From assembly GCA_041687475.1 (NCBI GenBank), contig JAWLBW010000232.1, positions 1 to 7,480 of the forward strand: DNA of 7,480 nucleotides. Reading direction: 5' to 3'. Source of the DNA: JAWLBW01 sp041687475. Its GTDB lineage: Bacteria > J088 > JAWLBW01. The notes under the pieces were generated by a model. That model saw only the letters and a program-made list of their open reading frames with translations, was not told where the DNA came from and ran no database searches. Positions 1-6,030 of this stretch are shown piece by piece (position 1 is the first letter of the stretch; the number at the start of each line of letters is the position of its first letter). Position numbers and translations under genes: made by a program.

Positions 1-189
1 GTAGTCGGAAAATGCGGCTACCTCTTCTGGTTCATTGCTGGCAGGCCGAGCTTCTGAAACTGTCGGCTGCCTTCCCGGGTCCGCTTCACTCGGGCCGATT
101 GCGGCGCGTGAAAGGGTCGGGAGCGAAAAGCGATGGGAAACAACTTTGCTCCATCATAGCGAAAAGAAAATGAAAAGTCCACGTATCTG
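1..189. other. Left-edge stretch with no supported gene
   Basis: I see no gene I can support here. The plus strand has a short frame (12-170, 52 codons plus stop) that lacks a Shine-Dalgarno and resembles no family I know. On the minus strand one frame stays open from about 154 to the left edge and reads as a Pro/Ala/Glu-rich low-complexity sequence, but it contains no ATG, GTG or TTG. An ATG near 151 on the same strand lies in a different frame that stops at 86. The stretch could be the leader of a leftward gene outside the window, or decayed sequence. Confidence 0.4.
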
Positions 190-218
190 CCACACTTGTG
201 GATGAAATCGCACCCTTT

Positions 219-227
219 TGGTACGAT
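219..227 (+). promoter_or_regulatory. Possible extended -10 promoter of the nfu gene
   Basis: The bases TGG-TACGAT form an extended -10 element (TGn plus a TATAAT-like hexamer at 222-227) about 40 nt upstream of the nfu start. There is no good -35 at the normal distance; a TTGTGG at 196-201 is 20 nt away, too far for a standard spacer. That TTGTGG overlaps the inverted repeat CCACA-CT-TGTGG (190-201), which could be an operator. This is a weak call from sequence alone. Confidence 0.35.
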
Positions 228-232
228 TTAGG

Positions 233-251
233 GGAGGAGAGTCTTTCCTCC
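233..251 (+). promoter_or_regulatory. Leader hairpin next to the nfu ribosome binding site
   Basis: GGAGGA (233-238) is complementary to TCCTCC (246-251) around a 7-nt loop. The right arm directly touches the nfu Shine-Dalgarno AGGAG at 252-256. The same CCTCC arm could pair either with the upstream GGAGG or with parts of the true Shine-Dalgarno, so two alternative foldings are possible. I infer a possible effect on nfu translation; no known riboswitch or leader family is recognised. Confidence 0.35.
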
Positions 252-266
252 AGGAGAACGAAAACC

Positions 267-815
267 ATGTCGGTTCGCATTCACATTGAAAACACGCCCA
301 ACCCCCGCACGTTGAAGTTCGTGACGAGCCAGACTCTGCTCGAGTCGGGCGGTCGCGATTTTCCCAACCTCGACCGTGCCATGTCTTCGCCGCTTGCCAA
401 GCGCCTGTTTCACCTTACCGGCGTCGAAGGCGTTTACATCGGCACCGACTTCGTGACGGTGACCAAGGGCGACCGTTTCGACTGGCAGAATCTCGCCCCC
501 ATCGTGACGGAAGCCGTTCTGGCCCATCTGGCGGCCGGCGAGCCCATTCTCGGCGAAGAAGGAACCCAGTCGCATGCCGCAACCGACGACGGCGTGGCGC
601 TCAAGGTTCAGGAAATTCTCGACGAATACATTCGCCCTGCCGTCGCGCAGGATGGCGGCGACGTCATCTTCGACAGTTACGAAGACGGTGTCGTTCGTCT
701 TCACCTGCAGGGTTCGTGCAGCGGTTGTCCCAGCTCGACGTTGACCCTGAAGATGGGCATCGAAAACATGCTGCGTAACCAGATTCCCGAGGTGCGCGAG
801 GTGATTCAGGTCTGA
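267..815 (+). CDS. nfu: Nfu-type iron-sulfur cluster carrier protein
   Basis: The gene encodes a 182-residue Nfu-family scaffold/carrier that binds a labile Fe-S cluster and passes it to target enzymes in the cytoplasm. Residues about 4-90 match the Nfu N-terminal domain, beginning with the typical NTPNPRTLKF signature. Residues about 112-180 are the NifU C-terminal domain with DGGDV and the cluster-binding CSGCPSS motif (Cys151, Cys154). This two-domain form is the one known from alphaproteobacteria and mitochondria (NFU1/NfuA-like). I chose the ATG at 267 because AGGAG lies 10 nt upstream and the protein then starts where the family does; an in-frame GTG at 198 would add 23 unrelated residues. 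No isc or suf genes are nearby, so it appears to be a stand-alone transcription unit ending at the hairpin at 838-865. Confidence 0.93.
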   Translation: MSVRIHIENTPNPRTLKFVTSQTLLESGGRDFPNLDRAMSSPLAKRLFHLTGVEGVYIGTDFVTVTKGDRFDWQNLAPIVTEAVLAHLAAGEPILGEEGTQSHAATDDGVALKVQEILDEYIRPAVAQDGGDVIFDSYEDGVVRLHLQGSCSGCPSSTLTLKMGIENMLRNQIPEVREVIQV

Positions 816-837
816 ACCGCCGCCCCGCAGCCTTGCC

Positions 838-865
838 CGAAAGCCCCGCCCCGGCGGGGCTTTCG
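838..865. terminator. Bidirectional terminator between nfu and nrdR
   Basis: CGAAAGCCCCGC (838-849) is perfectly complementary to GCGGGGCTTTCG (854-865), giving a 12-bp stem with a 4-nt loop. The stem ends in an AAA/TTT block, so on either strand a short U-run lies at its 3' base, as expected for a terminator working in both directions. It sits 22 nt after the nfu stop and 8 nt beyond the nrdR stop, between convergent genes. The U-tract is short, so efficiency is uncertain. Confidence 0.85.
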
Positions 866-873
866 GCTTTCGG

Positions 874-1341
874 TCAGATTTTCTGCCGGGTGTCCTTGAG
901 AATCGTGGTGATTTCCTTCATGAACTCTTCGATGTCGCGAAACTGCCGGTATACCGAGGCAAAGCGCACATAGGCGACTTCGTCGAGGGCGTGCAGCTCG
1001 CGCATGATGAGCTCGCCGATCAGCGCCGACGGCACTTCCTTCTCGGTGCGCTCCTGCAGCGCGGCCTCGATGCGGTCGGCGATTTTTTCAATCCGGTTAA
1101 TGGAAACCGGTCGTTTCTTGCAGGCCGTGCTCAGGCCTTCGATAATCTTATCGCGGTTGAAGGGTTCGCGCCGTCCATCCTTCTTGATGATGACCGGCAT
1201 GACCTCTTCGATGCGCTCGTACGTCGTAAAGCGACGCTTGCAGTGCAGGCATTCGCGGCGCCGCCGAATCTCGGCGCCTTCCTTGGCGTCGCGAGAGTCG
1301 ATGACCTTCTGGTCTTCAAAGCCACAATACGGGCACCGCAT
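874..1341 (-). CDS. nrdR: Transcriptional repressor NrdR
   Basis: This 155-residue protein has the normal length and layout of NrdR, the ATP/dATP-sensing repressor of ribonucleotide reductase genes. The N-terminal zinc ribbon is complete: MRCPYC (Cys3, Cys6) and CLHC (Cys31, Cys34), with the family's RRRRECL and RRFTTYER segments around it. Residues about 48-138 form the ATP-cone, starting with VIIKKDGRREPFNRDKI. The ATG at 1341 is chosen because the family begins MRCPYC; upstream AGGTG or GGAG can serve as ribosome binding site. It is last in the minus-strand operon, 85 nt after glyA, with two hairpins in the gap. NrdR after glyA is a known arrangement and fits joint control of nucleotide supply. 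I saw no clear NrdR-box in the window, so its targets lie elsewhere. Confidence 0.96.
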   Translation of the reverse strand: MRCPYCGFEDQKVIDSRDAKEGAEIRRRRECLHCKRRFTTYERIEEVMPVIIKKDGRREPFNRDKIIEGLSTACKKRPVSINRIEKIADRIEAALQERTEKEVPSALIGELIMRELHALDEVAYVRFASVYRQFRDIEEFMKEITTILKDTRQKI

Positions 1342-1360
1342 CGAACACCTGCGCTCCTTC

Positions 1361-1386
1361 GTACGCGCCGCCGCGGCGTGGCGTAC
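1361..1386 (-). repeat. Inverted repeat (hairpin A) between glyA and nrdR
   Basis: GTACGC (1361-1366) pairs with GCGTAC (1381-1386). Inside, GCCG (1367-1370) pairs with CGGC (1374-1377), leaving a 3-nt bulge on one side. No U-tract follows on the minus strand, so it is not a classic terminator. It lies 19 nt upstream of the nrdR start and next to a second hairpin. An mRNA processing or stability element is possible. Confidence 0.5.
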
Positions 1387-1390
1387 GGGC

Positions 1391-1416
1391 GGCGCGTTTC
1401 CTCGGGGAAACGCGCC
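1391..1416 (-). repeat. Inverted repeat (hairpin B) just after glyA
   Basis: GGCGCGTTTC (1391-1400) is perfectly complementary to GAAACGCGCC (1407-1416). One more C-G pair (1401/1406) leaves a 4-nt loop, for an 11-bp stem. It starts 10 nt beyond the glyA stop. On the minus strand it is followed by GC-rich sequence, not U residues, so intrinsic termination is doubtful. It could block 3' exonuclease, set the glyA/nrdR ratio, or be a REP-like element. Confidence 0.6.
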
Positions 1417-1426
1417 CCGGGTTACA

Positions 1427-2677
1427 TCAGACGGCGTGCCGGTACAAAGGGTGCCGGCCGGCCAGTTCATTGACCTGCTTCTTCAGCGCGGCCAGCTTGT
1501 CGGCATCGTTCCGGTGCTGGAGCGCTTCATCGATGAAGCGGCCGATTTCCTTCATTTCGTCTTCCTTCATGCCGCGCGTGGTAACCGCCGGCGTACCGAT
1601 GCGAATACCACTCGTGACCGCGGGCGGCCGCGTGTCGAAGGGCACGGCGTTCTTGTTCACCGTGATACCGGCGGCGCCGAGGGCGTCTTCGGCTTCCTTG
1701 CCGGTAATGTCCTTGTTCGACAGGTCAAGAAGCATGAGGTGGTTGTCGGTACCGCCGCTCACCAGCCCATAACCGCGTTCGACGAGCGTATCGGCCAGCG
1801 TTTTCGCGTTACGCACAAGTTGGCGCTGGTATTCGACGAAGTCCGCCTGCAGGGCTTCCTGAAACGCAACCGCCTTGCCGGCAATGACGTGCATGAGCGG
1901 GCCACCCTGAATGCCGGGGAAGATGCGTGAGTTGACCTTCTTCTCGAAGTCGGCCTTGCCCATGATCATGCCGCCGCGCGGGCCGCGCAGGGTCTTGTGG
2001 GTCGTGGTCGTGACGTACTCGGCCACCGGCACCGGGCTCGGATGCTCGCCCGCCACCACGAGGCCCGCGATGTGGGCGATGTCGACCATCATCTTCGCCC
2101 CGACCTCATCGGCGATTTCGCGGAACTTCTGGAAGTCGATGATGCGGGGATAGGCGCTCGCGCCGACGATGATCATCTTCGGCTGGTGCTTGCGGGCCTG
2201 ATCGCGCACTTCGTCGAAGTCGATCATGCCCGTTTCCTTGCCCACGCCGTAGGAAACGATGTTGAAGAGCAGGCCCGAGAAGTTGACCTTGCTGCCGTGC
2301 GTCAGGTGGCCGCCGTGAGCCAGGCTCATGCCCAGCACCGTATCGCCCGGCTTCAATTCGGCCAGGTATACGGCCATATTGGCCTGGCTGCCCGAGTGCG
2401 GCTGCACATTGGCGAATTCGGCCCCGAAAAGCTTACGGGCACGCTCGCGGGCGAGTTCCTCGACGATGTCGACGTACTCGCAACCGCCATAATAACGCTT
2501 ACCCGGGTAACCTTCGGCGTACTTGTTGGTCAGAACCGAACCGACGGCCTCCATGACCGCCTTGCTCACGAAATTTTCGCTGGCAATCAGTTCGAGATGC
2601 GTTTCCTGCCGGTCGGCTTCCTTGTCGATTGCCGCGGCAACCTCGGGGTCGACCTCTTTCAGCGAACGCAGATCCAT
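1427..2677 (-). CDS. glyA: Serine hydroxymethyltransferase
   Basis: The 416-residue product is a full-length PLP-dependent SHMT that converts serine and tetrahydrofolate to glycine and 5,10-methylene-THF, the main one-carbon source for purines, dTMP and methionine. Visible family features are IASENF (31-36), YAEGYPGKRYYGG (53-65), QPHSGSQAN, the PLP-facing VDIAHIAGL (Asp199, His202), the Schiff-base lysine in TTTTHKTLRGPRGG (Lys228), and SGIRIGTPAVTTRG (Arg359 for the substrate carboxylate). The ATG at 2677 gives the expected N-terminus. Its Shine-Dalgarno AAGGAG is supplied by the last Lys-Glu codons of rpiB, 7 nt before the ATG, and only 4 nt separate the rpiB stop from this start, so the two are probably translationally coupled. 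An in-frame extension up to 2779 would be read from inside rpiB and is rejected. Confidence 0.98.
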   Translation of the reverse strand: MDLRSLKEVDPEVAAAIDKEADRQETHLELIASENFVSKAVMEAVGSVLTNKYAEGYPGKRYYGGCEYVDIVEELARERARKLFGAEFANVQPHSGSQANMAVYLAELKPGDTVLGMSLAHGGHLTHGSKVNFSGLLFNIVSYGVGKETGMIDFDEVRDQARKHQPKMIIVGASAYPRIIDFQKFREIADEVGAKMMVDIAHIAGLVVAGEHPSPVPVAEYVTTTTHKTLRGPRGGMIMGKADFEKKVNSRIFPGIQGGPLMHVIAGKAVAFQEALQADFVEYQRQLVRNAKTLADTLVERGYGLVSGGTDNHLMLLDLSNKDITGKEAEDALGAAGITVNKNAVPFDTRPPAVTSGIRIGTPAVTTRGMKEDEMKEIGRFIDEALQHRNDADKLAALKKQVNELAGRHPLYRHAV

Positions 2678-2681
2678 GGTG

Positions 2682-3140
2682 TCACTCCTTACCCAGGCGC
2701 AGATTGTTTTCGATGAGTGCGATTTTGTCGAGGCGGCGCTGGTGGCGCCCGCCTTCAAATGGGGTGTCGAGCCAGGCACGCAGCAGCGTCAGGGCTCCCT
2801 CGGGGCCGCTCGTACGCCCGCCGAGCACCAGCACGTTGGCGTTGTTGTGTTCGGCCGCCATGCGAGCCATGAATTCGTCGGTCACGAGCGCCGCCCGCAC
2901 ACCGGGAAACTTGTTGGCCACGATGGACATGCCGATGCCCGTACCGCAGACGAGTACGCCGCAGTCGACGTCGCCCCGCGACACCGCGCCTGCCACTTCG
3001 GCGCCGTAGTCGGGGTAATCGACCGACTCGTTGCCGTTCACGCCGTAGTCGACGACTTCGTGGCCGCGGGCACGCACTTCTTCGGCCAGTGCCTGCTTGG
3101 TTTCAAAGCCGCCATGGTCGGAGCCGAGGGCGATTTTCAT
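2682..3140 (-). CDS. rpiB: Ribose-5-phosphate isomerase B
   Basis: This 152-residue protein is a RpiB/LacAB-type sugar-phosphate isomerase that interconverts ribose-5-phosphate and ribulose-5-phosphate. It has the N-terminal KIALGSDHGG signature (Asp8, His9), the catalytic cysteine in CGTGIGMSIVANK (Cys65, equivalent to E. coli Cys66), and His98 in AEHNNANVLVLGGR (equivalent to E. coli His99). The length is normal. The ATG at 3140 lies 4 nt after the acpP stop; a GGTGAG overlapping that stop is the ribosome binding site. RpiB directly before glyA is a common arrangement and links ribose phosphate to one-carbon supply for nucleotides. An allose-phosphate or other sugar-phosphate substrate cannot be ruled out from sequence. 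Many genomes carry fabF between acpP and rpiB; here there is no room for it. Confidence 0.95.
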   Translation of the reverse strand: MKIALGSDHGGFETKQALAEEVRARGHEVVDYGVNGNESVDYPDYGAEVAGAVSRGDVDCGVLVCGTGIGMSIVANKFPGVRAALVTDEFMARMAAEHNNANVLVLGGRTSGPEGALTLLRAWLDTPFEGGRHQRRLDKIALIENNLRLGKE

Positions 3141-3144
3141 CGGC

Positions 3145-3375
3145 TCACCGATGCTCGGCAATGTAGTCGACGATATCCTTGACGGTCGCAATCTTTTCGA
3201 TGTCTTCGTCAGGGATTTCGATGTTGAACTCTTCTTCCATGGCCATCGCGAGTTCAACGACTTCGAGCGAGTCGGCGCCGAGATCCTCGGTCAACGAGGC
3301 TTCGAGCGTGATTTCGGTCTCACTCTTGGAAAGAGTGTCGGCAATGATTTTCTTGATTTTATCTTCGAGGTTCAT
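3145..3375 (-). CDS. acpP: Acyl carrier protein
   Basis: The 76-residue, strongly acidic protein is the acyl carrier of type II fatty-acid synthesis. Ser36 in GADSLEVVEL is the 4'-phosphopantetheine attachment site, and the helix after it (VELAMAMEEEF) is the usual partner-recognition surface. The ATG at 3375 gives the normal family length and N-terminus, with GAGGA 5 nt upstream overlapping the fabG stop. An in-frame GTG at 3387 would add MRTS and sits too close to that GAGGA to use it. The gene lies 8 nt after fabG and 4 nt before rpiB, so it is translated as part of the operon. Confidence 0.98.
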   Translation of the reverse strand: MNLEDKIKKIIADTLSKSETEITLEASLTEDLGADSLEVVELAMAMEEEFNIEIPDEDIEKIATVKDIVDYIAEHR

Positions 3376-3383
3376 GGAAGTCC

Positions 3384-4130
3384 TCACATGTACATTCCGC
3401 CATTCACGTGCAACACCTGGCCCGTGATGTATCCTGATTCCGGCAACGTAAGAAAGCTCACGGTCGCGGCGACCTCGTCGGGCGAGCCGATGCGACCCAG
3501 GGGTATCGATTCGAGAATGCCTGCACGCGTTGCCTCGGGCAGGTCACTCGTCATGTCGGTGTCGATGAAGCCCGGCGCGACGGCGTTCACGGTTATTCGC
3601 CGCGGCGCGAGTTCACGAGCCACCGAGCGCGTGAACCCCAGAATGGCCGCCTTCGTCGATGCATACAAAGCCTGCCCCGCATTGCCGCTTTCGGCCACGA
3701 CGCTCGTCAGATTCACGATGCGCCCGCTGCGGGCCTTCATCATGGCGGCCGCGGCTGCGCGCGTACAATGAATGACTCCGCCCACGTTCACCGAAAAAAG
3801 ACGGTCGACCTCTTCTGGCTTGAGTCGCACAAGCAACCCATTGTGCACGAGTCCGGCGTTATTGACCAGAATATCGATGCCGCCCTGGGCACGAATGAAC
3901 GTATCAAGGCTTTCCTTTACCATGGCGGGGTCGCCGACGTCAAACGGAAGGGCCTGGGCTTCGCCGCCCCGCTCGCGTATGAGGGCGACGGTTTCCTCGG
4001 CGGCATCGGCGCCGCGATGGTAATTGACGCCGACCCGGGCGCCTTCGGCAGCCAGCCGCAGGGCAATCGCGCGCCCTATGCCGCGACTCGCGCCGGTAAC
4101 GACGGCTATTTTTCCTTCAAGTGGGCCCAT
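3384..4130 (-). CDS. fabG: 3-oxoacyl-[acyl-carrier-protein] reductase FabG
   Basis: This 248-residue short-chain dehydrogenase carries out the NADPH-dependent reduction of 3-oxoacyl-ACP in fatty-acid elongation. The Rossmann dinucleotide motif TGASRGIG is at 12-19, NNAG at 90-93, and the catalytic tetrad is Asn115, Ser143, Tyr156 and Lys160 (YASTK). The C-terminal PGFIDTDM and YITGQVLHVNGG segments are typical of FabG rather than other SDRs, and it sits between fabD and acpP. The ATG at 4130 begins 4 nt after the fabD stop. No Shine-Dalgarno is visible before it, so initiation probably depends on ribosomes ending fabD. A TTG at 4148 overlapping fabD is possible but also lacks a good site. Confidence 0.96.
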   Translation of the reverse strand: MGPLEGKIAVVTGASRGIGRAIALRLAAEGARVGVNYHRGADAAEETVALIRERGGEAQALPFDVGDPAMVKESLDTFIRAQGGIDILVNNAGLVHNGLLVRLKPEEVDRLFSVNVGGVIHCTRAAAAAMMKARSGRIVNLTSVVAESGNAGQALYASTKAAILGFTRSVARELAPRRITVNAVAPGFIDTDMTSDLPEATRAGILESIPLGRIGSPDEVAATVSFLTLPESGYITGQVLHVNGGMYM

Positions 4131-4134
4131 AGGG

Positions 4135-5064
4135 TCAGGAAAGCGCAAAGGCTTCGATATCTTCGGGTTTCTCTACCGTAACCGTATCGGCTTCGGCCAG
4201 GATGCGTTTCACAAGCGCCGAAACCACTTTGCCCGCGCCGAATTCGACGCTGCGCCGCATACCGGCGGCGGCCATGGCGCTCACGCAATCTTCCCAGCGC
4301 ACAGGCGCGCAGACCTGTGCGGTCAACCGCTCACGCACGTCGCTGCCATCGCTGCGATACGCCGCGCCATCGACGTTCGCTATGACCGTAAACCGCAGCG
4401 AATGTACTTCGACGTCGGCAAGGGCCGCCTCGAGTACCCGCGCGGCCGGCTCCATCAACGCACAGTGAAACGGAGCGCTCACGTCAAGCGGCAAAATGCG
4501 CCGGGCGCCGCGGGCCTTCGCAATCGCGCCGGCCCTCTCGACGGCTTCGGCGTGACCTGAAATCACAATCTGACCGGGCGCATTCAGGTTGGCCGGGTTC
4601 ACGACCTGGCCCCGGGCTGCTTCCCGGCAGACTTCGCGCACGGTTTCGAGCGGCAGGTTGAGAATCGCCGCCATGGCTCCCCGGCCCACGGGTACGGCTT
4701 CCTGCATGGCCTTGCCGCGCAGGCGCACGAGGCGCACGGCATCGGCAAAGGAAAGTGCTCCGGCTGCCGCAAGCGCGCCGAACTCGCCCAGCGAGTGCCC
4801 TGCCGCCGCAACCGGCTCGACGCCGAAGCGCTCGCGCCAGACCCGCCAGGCCGCCATACTGACGGTCAGAATGGCCGGTTGCGTGTTCTCGGTAAGCCGC
4901 AAGCGCTCTTCCGGGCCCTCGGCGCAGAGGTCGAGCAGATCGAAACCGAGCGCCTCGGAGGCTTCGTCGAAAGTCGCGCGCGCCGCCGGATAGGCCTCGG
5001 CCAGCGCAACGCCCATGCCCACCCGCTGCGATCCCTGGCCGGGAAACAACGCACCTATGCTCAT
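4135..5064 (-). CDS. fabD: Malonyl-CoA:ACP transacylase FabD
   Basis: The 309-residue protein moves malonyl groups from CoA to ACP, giving the extender unit of fatty-acid synthesis. It has the N-terminal FPGQGSQ (oxyanion-hole Gln), the nucleophile motif GHSLGE (Ser91), Arg116 in RLRGKAMQEA that binds the malonyl carboxylate, and His200 in SAPFHC completing the Ser-His pair. Length and layout are normal. The ATG at 5064 is preceded by GAGGG about 8 nt upstream, but that site lies inside a perfect inverted repeat (5064-5080) and just after a probable attenuator. It is the first fab gene here; plsX and fabH, often between rpmF and fabD, are missing from this position. Confidence 0.97.
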   Translation of the reverse strand: MSIGALFPGQGSQRVGMGVALAEAYPAARATFDEASEALGFDLLDLCAEGPEERLRLTENTQPAILTVSMAAWRVWRERFGVEPVAAAGHSLGEFGALAAAGALSFADAVRLVRLRGKAMQEAVPVGRGAMAAILNLPLETVREVCREAARGQVVNPANLNAPGQIVISGHAEAVERAGAIAKARGARRILPLDVSAPFHCALMEPAARVLEAALADVEVHSLRFTVIANVDGAAYRSDGSDVRERLTAQVCAPVRWEDCVSAMAAAGMRRSVEFGAGKVVSALVKRILAEADTVTVEKPEDIEAFALS

Positions 5065-5080
5065 TTCCGACCCTCGGAAA
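5064..5080 (-). promoter_or_regulatory. Perfect inverted repeat over the fabD ribosome binding site
   Basis: TTTCCGAGGGTCGGAAA on the minus strand is a perfect 7-bp inverted repeat with a 3-nt centre. Its last base is the A of the fabD ATG and its centre holds the GAGGG Shine-Dalgarno. As RNA it would hide the ribosome binding site; as DNA it has the size and symmetry of a repressor operator. It does not match the FapR, FabT or FabR sites as I remember them. The dyad is seen directly; its function is inferred. Confidence 0.55.
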
Positions 5081-5123
5081 AAAGAATACCGCCCGCTACA
5101 GGCCGTTGAGCCCTACGGGCGGT
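5078..5123 (-). terminator. Intrinsic terminator or attenuator between rpmF and fabD
   Basis: On the minus strand ACCGCCCG (5123-5116) pairs with CGGGCGGT (5095-5088) in an 8-bp GC-rich stem around a 20-nt loop. ATTC and then six T residues (5083-5078) follow, the form of a rho-independent terminator. It lies between two genes of an operon, about 45 nt after the rpmF stop and directly before the fabD ribosome binding site. It would let DUF177-rpmF be made in excess over the fab genes, or act as a regulated attenuator. The large loop lowers predicted strength. Confidence 0.65.
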
Positions 5124-5167
5124 GATTACATCGAGAACGGAGGGACGCACGTGCGAGCCCGAAGTCG

Positions 5168-5353
5168 TTACTCAGATTCCTTGGCTTTCAGAACCTGACG
5201 GCCGCGGTAGTAGCCGCAGTTGCCGCAGGCATGATGCGGAGCGATGGCTTCGCCGCAGCGCTCGCAGCTGCCGGGGTTCGGGGCTTCGAGCTTGTAGTGA
5301 ATGCGGCGAAGGCGCTGAACGGTCTTCGAATGCTTACGCTTCGGTAAGGGCAT
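5168..5353 (-). CDS. rpmF: 50S ribosomal protein L32
   Basis: This 61-residue basic protein is ribosomal protein L32 of the large subunit. It begins MPLPKRKHSK, a typical L32 start, and has an intact zinc ribbon with Cys30, Cys33, Cys43 and Cys46 (CERC and CGNC), so it is the zinc-containing form. The ATG at 5353 is preceded by TAGGAG, which uses the DUF177 stop codon, 6 nt upstream. It lies 9 nt after the DUF177 gene, its usual partner, and is separated from fabD by a probable attenuator. Confidence 0.97.
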   Translation of the reverse strand: MPLPKRKHSKTVQRLRRIHYKLEAPNPGSCERCGEAIAPHHACGNCGYYRGRQVLKAKESE

Positions 5354-5362
5354 CTGAGTCTC

Positions 5363-5908
5363 CTACTGGTTCTTTCCCAGTTTAATCTGTTTGAGCGCCG
5401 TCCAACGCGAGTCGGTGCGGCCTTGTTCGCACTCACAGCCGTTTTCGTTCAGGTCTGCGCCGCAATCGGGACACAGCCCCTTACAATCGGGCCGGCAGTG
5501 CGGATACGGATCGAGAGTCAGAATGACCTGCTCGGCCACGACCTTTCCCAGATCGATCCGCTCTTCCTCATAGTACGCGAGGTCGACGTCGTCGGCCTCA
5601 ATTTCATGCTCGCGGTCAGGCTTGTATGAATCCGAATGCGGAAGCAGCGTAAGCCGGAACGGAGCGGAAATCTTTGATTCAACAGGATTCAGGCAGCGCA
5701 CGCACCGGGTCGCCACCGTACCGCTGAATTCACCCTCGACGAACACATTGTCCTGGGTTCTTTCCAGGTGCGCGTGCACGTCAAGCGGTGACGAAAAACT
5801 GTAAAGCCTGCGAAGCAGATCGGAAGACTCGTCGTCAAGCCAGTGAAAGGGCACCTGCGCGTCGACATCGAGCCCCTTATCGGGAATCTCGTGGAATTCT
5901 AGGACCAT
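5363..5908 (-). CDS. yceD: DUF177 / YceD family protein
   Basis: The 181-residue protein belongs to the DUF177 (YceD) family encoded next to rpmF across bacteria. Members in E. coli and plant plastids have been linked to 23S rRNA accumulation, so a role in large-subunit assembly is likely. Family marks are the central TRCVRCL pair (Cys69, Cys72) and the C-terminal cysteine cluster (Cys138, Cys142, Cys146, Cys149, then Cys158 and Cys160 in GCEC), a probable metal site, followed by DSRWTALKQI. I take the ATG at 5908, with GAAGGG just upstream; a TTG at 5935 is possible but sits almost at the predicted transcription start. It is the first gene of the operon, behind the promoter at 5948-5976. Confidence 0.92.
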   Translation of the reverse strand: MVLEFHEIPDKGLDVDAQVPFHWLDDESSDLLRRLYSFSSPLDVHAHLERTQDNVFVEGEFSGTVATRCVRCLNPVESKISAPFRLTLLPHSDSYKPDREHEIEADDVDLAYYEEERIDLGKVVAEQVILTLDPYPHCRPDCKGLCPDCGADLNENGCECEQGRTDSRWTALKQIKLGKNQ

Positions 5909-5947
5909 GCCACCCTTCCCCGATTCATGCCTCAATATAAAAGACTA

Positions 5948-5976
5948 AGTGTAGCAGATGCCACAGGGGCGGTCAA
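5948..5976 (-). promoter_or_regulatory. Sigma70-type promoter of the DUF177-rpmF-fab-nrdR operon
   Basis: Reading the minus strand, the -35 is TTGACC (5976-5971) and the -10 is TACACT (5953-5948), separated by exactly 17 nt. Transcription should start near 5941, giving a leader of about 30 nt before the DUF177 ATG. No other comparable minus-strand promoter was seen among the eight genes downstream, so this may serve the whole operon. Confidence 0.8.
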
Positions 5977-5996
5977 AGCCTCTCTGATGCATCGGG

Positions 5997-6020
5997 CGGC
6001 GGGCAATCGGGCGCCCGCCG
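5997..6020 (-). terminator. Possible terminator of the lipoprotein gene
   Basis: CGGCGGGC (5997-6004) pairs with GCCCGCCG (6013-6020), an 8-bp all-GC stem with an 8-nt loop, beginning 11 nt after the lipoprotein stop and upstream of the next promoter. No U-tract follows on the minus strand, so it may only slow polymerase or protect the 3' end. Confidence 0.4.
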
Positions 6021-6030
6021 GCAAGGCGGC

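Noticed and set aside
1..154. Minus-strand open frame rich in Pro, Ala and Glu at the left edge
   Set aside because: No ATG, GTG or TTG occurs in that frame within the window and there is no ribosome binding site, so I could not call a gene start; it needs the sequence to the left.
198..266. Upstream GTG start for nfu
   Set aside because: It would place the leader hairpin and the clear AGGAG inside the coding region and add 23 residues unlike the family N-terminus.
228..704. Long minus-strand frame across nfu
   Set aside because: It lies opposite a confident Nfu coding region, resembles no family, and is expected from the high-GC third positions of the real gene.
1342..1426. NrdR-box upstream of nrdR
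   Set aside because: I looked for an AT-rich ACACNATATNTTGT-like box and found only GC-rich hairpins.
1004..1930. 308-codon plus-strand frame over nrdR and glyA
   Set aside because: It spans two conserved genes and their intergenic hairpins on the other strand, has low-complexity Arg/Ser-rich content, and has no ribosome binding site I trust.
1997..3771. Several plus-strand frames across glyA, rpiB, acpP and fabG
   Set aside because: All are antisense to recognisable enzymes with intact motifs, and none resembles a protein family.
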